Assembly (NCBI GenBank): GCA_900545165.1
Contig: UQYA01000045.1
Span: 1-14,173, forward strand
Source: an uncultured Collinsella sp.
GTDB lineage: Bacteria > Actinomycetota > Coriobacteriia > Coriobacteriales > Coriobacteriaceae
Length of the DNA stretch: 14,173 nt
Direction: 5' to 3'
In this document: piece by piece, positions 13,272 through 14,173 of the stretch
Position numbering within the stretch: position 1 is the stretch's first letter
Layout of the letters: each line of letters begins with the position of its first letter
Position numbers and translations under genes: made by a program
The notes under the pieces: model-generated
Databases searched by the model: none
The model's input: only the letters and a program-made list of their open reading frames with translations
Told to the model about the DNA's origin: nothing

Positions 13272-13285
13272 ATGAATGGAGGTAG
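13229..13285 (+). CDS. Possible 18-codon leader peptide before infC
   Basis: ATG 13229 follows the SD-like GAGG at 13219-13222 and opens an 18-codon frame ending at TAG 13283-13285, inside the infC SD. The peptide ends in LFFYEWR. Its frame runs across the terminator hairpin and T tract, so translating ribosomes could disrupt that hairpin and deliver ribosomes to infC. It may equally be a chance ORF. There is no run of one amino acid's codons that would suggest classical amino-acid attenuation. Confidence 0.3.
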   Translation: MCTTWLQRSAGLFFYEWR

Positions 13286-13290
13286 GGAAA

Positions 13291-13845
13291 ATAGCTAAGT
13301 CTGATGACACCCGCATCAACGACGAGATCACTGCATCTTCGTGCCGTTTGATTGGCGTCGATGGCTCTCAGCTCGGCCTGTTCGCCATCCGCGATGCCCA
13401 GCGCGTCGCCGACGATCAGGGTCTCGACCTGGTCGAGATCGCTCCCAACGCGGAGCCGCCGGTCTGCAAGGTCATGGACTACGGTAAGTTCAAGTACCAG
13501 CAGGCCATGAAGGCCAAGGCTGCTCGTAAGAACCAGTCCAAGGTCGAGGTCAAGGAAATGAAGTTCCGACCCAAGATCGACGTTGGCGACTACGAGACCA
13601 AGAAGGGCCACGTTCTGCGTTTCCTCAAGAAGGGCGCACGCGTTAAGATCACCATCATGTTCCGCGGCCGTGAGATGGCTCACCCGGAGCAGGGCCTTAA
13701 CGTTCTCGAGCGTCTCGCCGAGGATCTCAAGCCTTACGCTACGGTCGAGTCCAAGCCTAAGATGGAAGGCCGTAACATGCTTATGCTGCTCGCCCCGATT
13801 AAGGGCGCCTTCGATGAGGATAAAGCGGCAAGCGATACCAAGTAA
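13291..13845 (+). CDS. infC: Translation initiation factor IF-3, probable AUA start
   Basis: The 184-residue protein matches IF-3 throughout. The N-domain has TRINDEI, RLIGVDGSQLG and DLVEIAPNAEPPVCKVMDYGKF (47-67), the latter almost universal. A lysine-rich linker follows, then the C-domain with KEMKFRPKIDVGDY (88-101), ARVKITIMFRGREMAH (116-131) and MLMLLAPIKG (163-172). IF-3 binds the 30S subunit, blocks 50S joining and rejects wrong start codons. The start is placed at ATA 13291 because the SD GGAGGT (13278-13283) sits seven bases before it; the in-frame ATG at 13276 contains that SD and has none of its own. Unusual AUU, AUC or AUA starts in infC are the known device by which IF-3 represses itself. 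The alternative ATG would add five residues. It heads the operon infC-rpmI-rplT. Confidence 0.93.
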   Translation: MAKSDDTRINDEITASSCRLIGVDGSQLGLFAIRDAQRVADDQGLDLVEIAPNAEPPVCKVMDYGKFKYQQAMKAKAARKNQSKVEVKEMKFRPKIDVGDYETKKGHVLRFLKKGARVKITIMFRGREMAHPEQGLNVLERLAEDLKPYATVESKPKMEGRNMLMLLAPIKGAFDEDKAASDTK

Positions 13846-13877
13846 CTAGTGTTCTGTAACCGATTAAGGAGTATTTC

Positions 13878-14069
13878 ATGCCTAAGATGAAGTCCCACAG
13901 CGGCACCAAGAAGCGTTTCCGCAAGACTGGTACCGGCAAGCTTATGCGCGCCAAGGCTTTCAAGAGCCACATCCTGAGCAAGAAGTCCACCAAGCGTAAG
14001 CGTGGCTTCCGTCAGGAGACCGAGATCGCCGCTGCCGACCGCAAGGTCATCAAGTCGCGTCTCGCCTAA
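13878..14069 (+). CDS. rpmI: 50S ribosomal protein L35
   Basis: The 63-residue, highly basic protein begins MPKMKSHSGTKKRFRKTGTG and contains HILSKKSTKRKR, both diagnostic of bL35, a small protein of the large ribosomal subunit. Its length is typical. ATG 13878 is preceded by AAGGAG at 13866-13871. It lies 32 nt after infC and 46 nt before rplT, the conserved order of this operon, and is probably cotranscribed and coregulated with both. Confidence 0.97.
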   Translation: MPKMKSHSGTKKRFRKTGTGKLMRAKAFKSHILSKKSTKRKRGFRQETEIAAADRKVIKSRLA

Positions 14070-14115
14070 GTTCCCGTTCCCGTTTTTCGTTTTACCGTCT
14101 AGGAGTTGATAGAAC

Positions 14116-14173
14116 ATGGCACGTATTAAGCGCGCTGTTGCCGCCAAGAAGAAGCGCCGTACCGTTATGCACC
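14116..14173 (+). CDS. rplT: 50S ribosomal protein L20 (3' end outside window)
   Basis: Only the first 19 residues are present, MARIKRAVAAKKKRRTVMH, which match the start of bL20, an early assembly protein of the large subunit. ATG 14116 has AGGAG at 14101-14105. L20 is the known feedback repressor of this operon in Bacillus and E. coli, which makes it the first candidate ligand of the leader structure before infC. Confidence 0.9.
   Translation, partial: MARIKRAVAAKKKRRTVMH

Noticed and set aside
12844..13290. CRISPR array or insertion sequence in the tRNA-infC spacer
   Set aside because: There are only two copies of one repeat, no evenly spaced unique spacers and no transposase frame. The repeats are explained by duplication of the tRNA 3' end.

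Overview
The window looks like a chromosomal segment of a Coriobacteriia-type Actinomycetota, most likely a Collinsella-like gut anaerobe. This is an inference from GC-rich third codon positions, typical protein sequences, the gene set, and -10 boxes preceded by GG. No 16S gene or other direct taxonomic marker is present. Nearly all of it is ordinary chromosomal housekeeping DNA. The unusual signals lie mostly in the spacers and leaders.

Layout. Positions 2-574 hold the end of a branched-chain amino acid ABC transporter ATPase (livF), closed by a strong terminator and followed by a large near-perfect palindrome (624-692). Next is a tightly coupled pair: cutC (751-1428) and a GalT/HIT-like DUF4931 protein with a GTG start (1432-2232). 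A bile-acid:sodium symporter family transporter (2260-3258) converges on them from the minus strand. From a TATAAT promoter at 3421 runs a DNA repair and stringent-response unit. It starts with a 21-codon upstream ORF that overlaps the next start. That next gene is a 1095-residue fusion of RecJ exonuclease with a RecQ-like helicase (3535-6822). It is followed 15 nt later by a bifunctional (p)ppGpp synthetase/hydrolase (6838-9198) and then by a glyoxalase-II-like metallo-hydrolase (9283-9966). This order resembles the recJ-apt-relA neighbourhood of Bacillus, but without apt.

Next comes class II fructose-bisphosphate aldolase (10162-11028) with its own promoter and a very strong Shine-Dalgarno (SD) sequence. 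Behind it are a roughly 130-nt multi-stem palindrome and a terminator. A cytoplasmic transglutaminase-like protein of unknown role follows (11284-12717).

A tRNA-Leu(CAA) gene (12757-12843) is followed by its terminator, a set of palindromes, and a second copy of the tRNA 3' end with its terminator (13005-13073). This is the mark of an old integration or recombination event. The window ends in the infC-rpmI-rplT operon. The infC leader contains a terminator directly before the SD, a competing helix, a possible leader peptide, and an apparent AUA start codon. This is the best candidate for an undescribed regulatory device here.

No CRISPR array, insertion sequence or prophage gene was seen.
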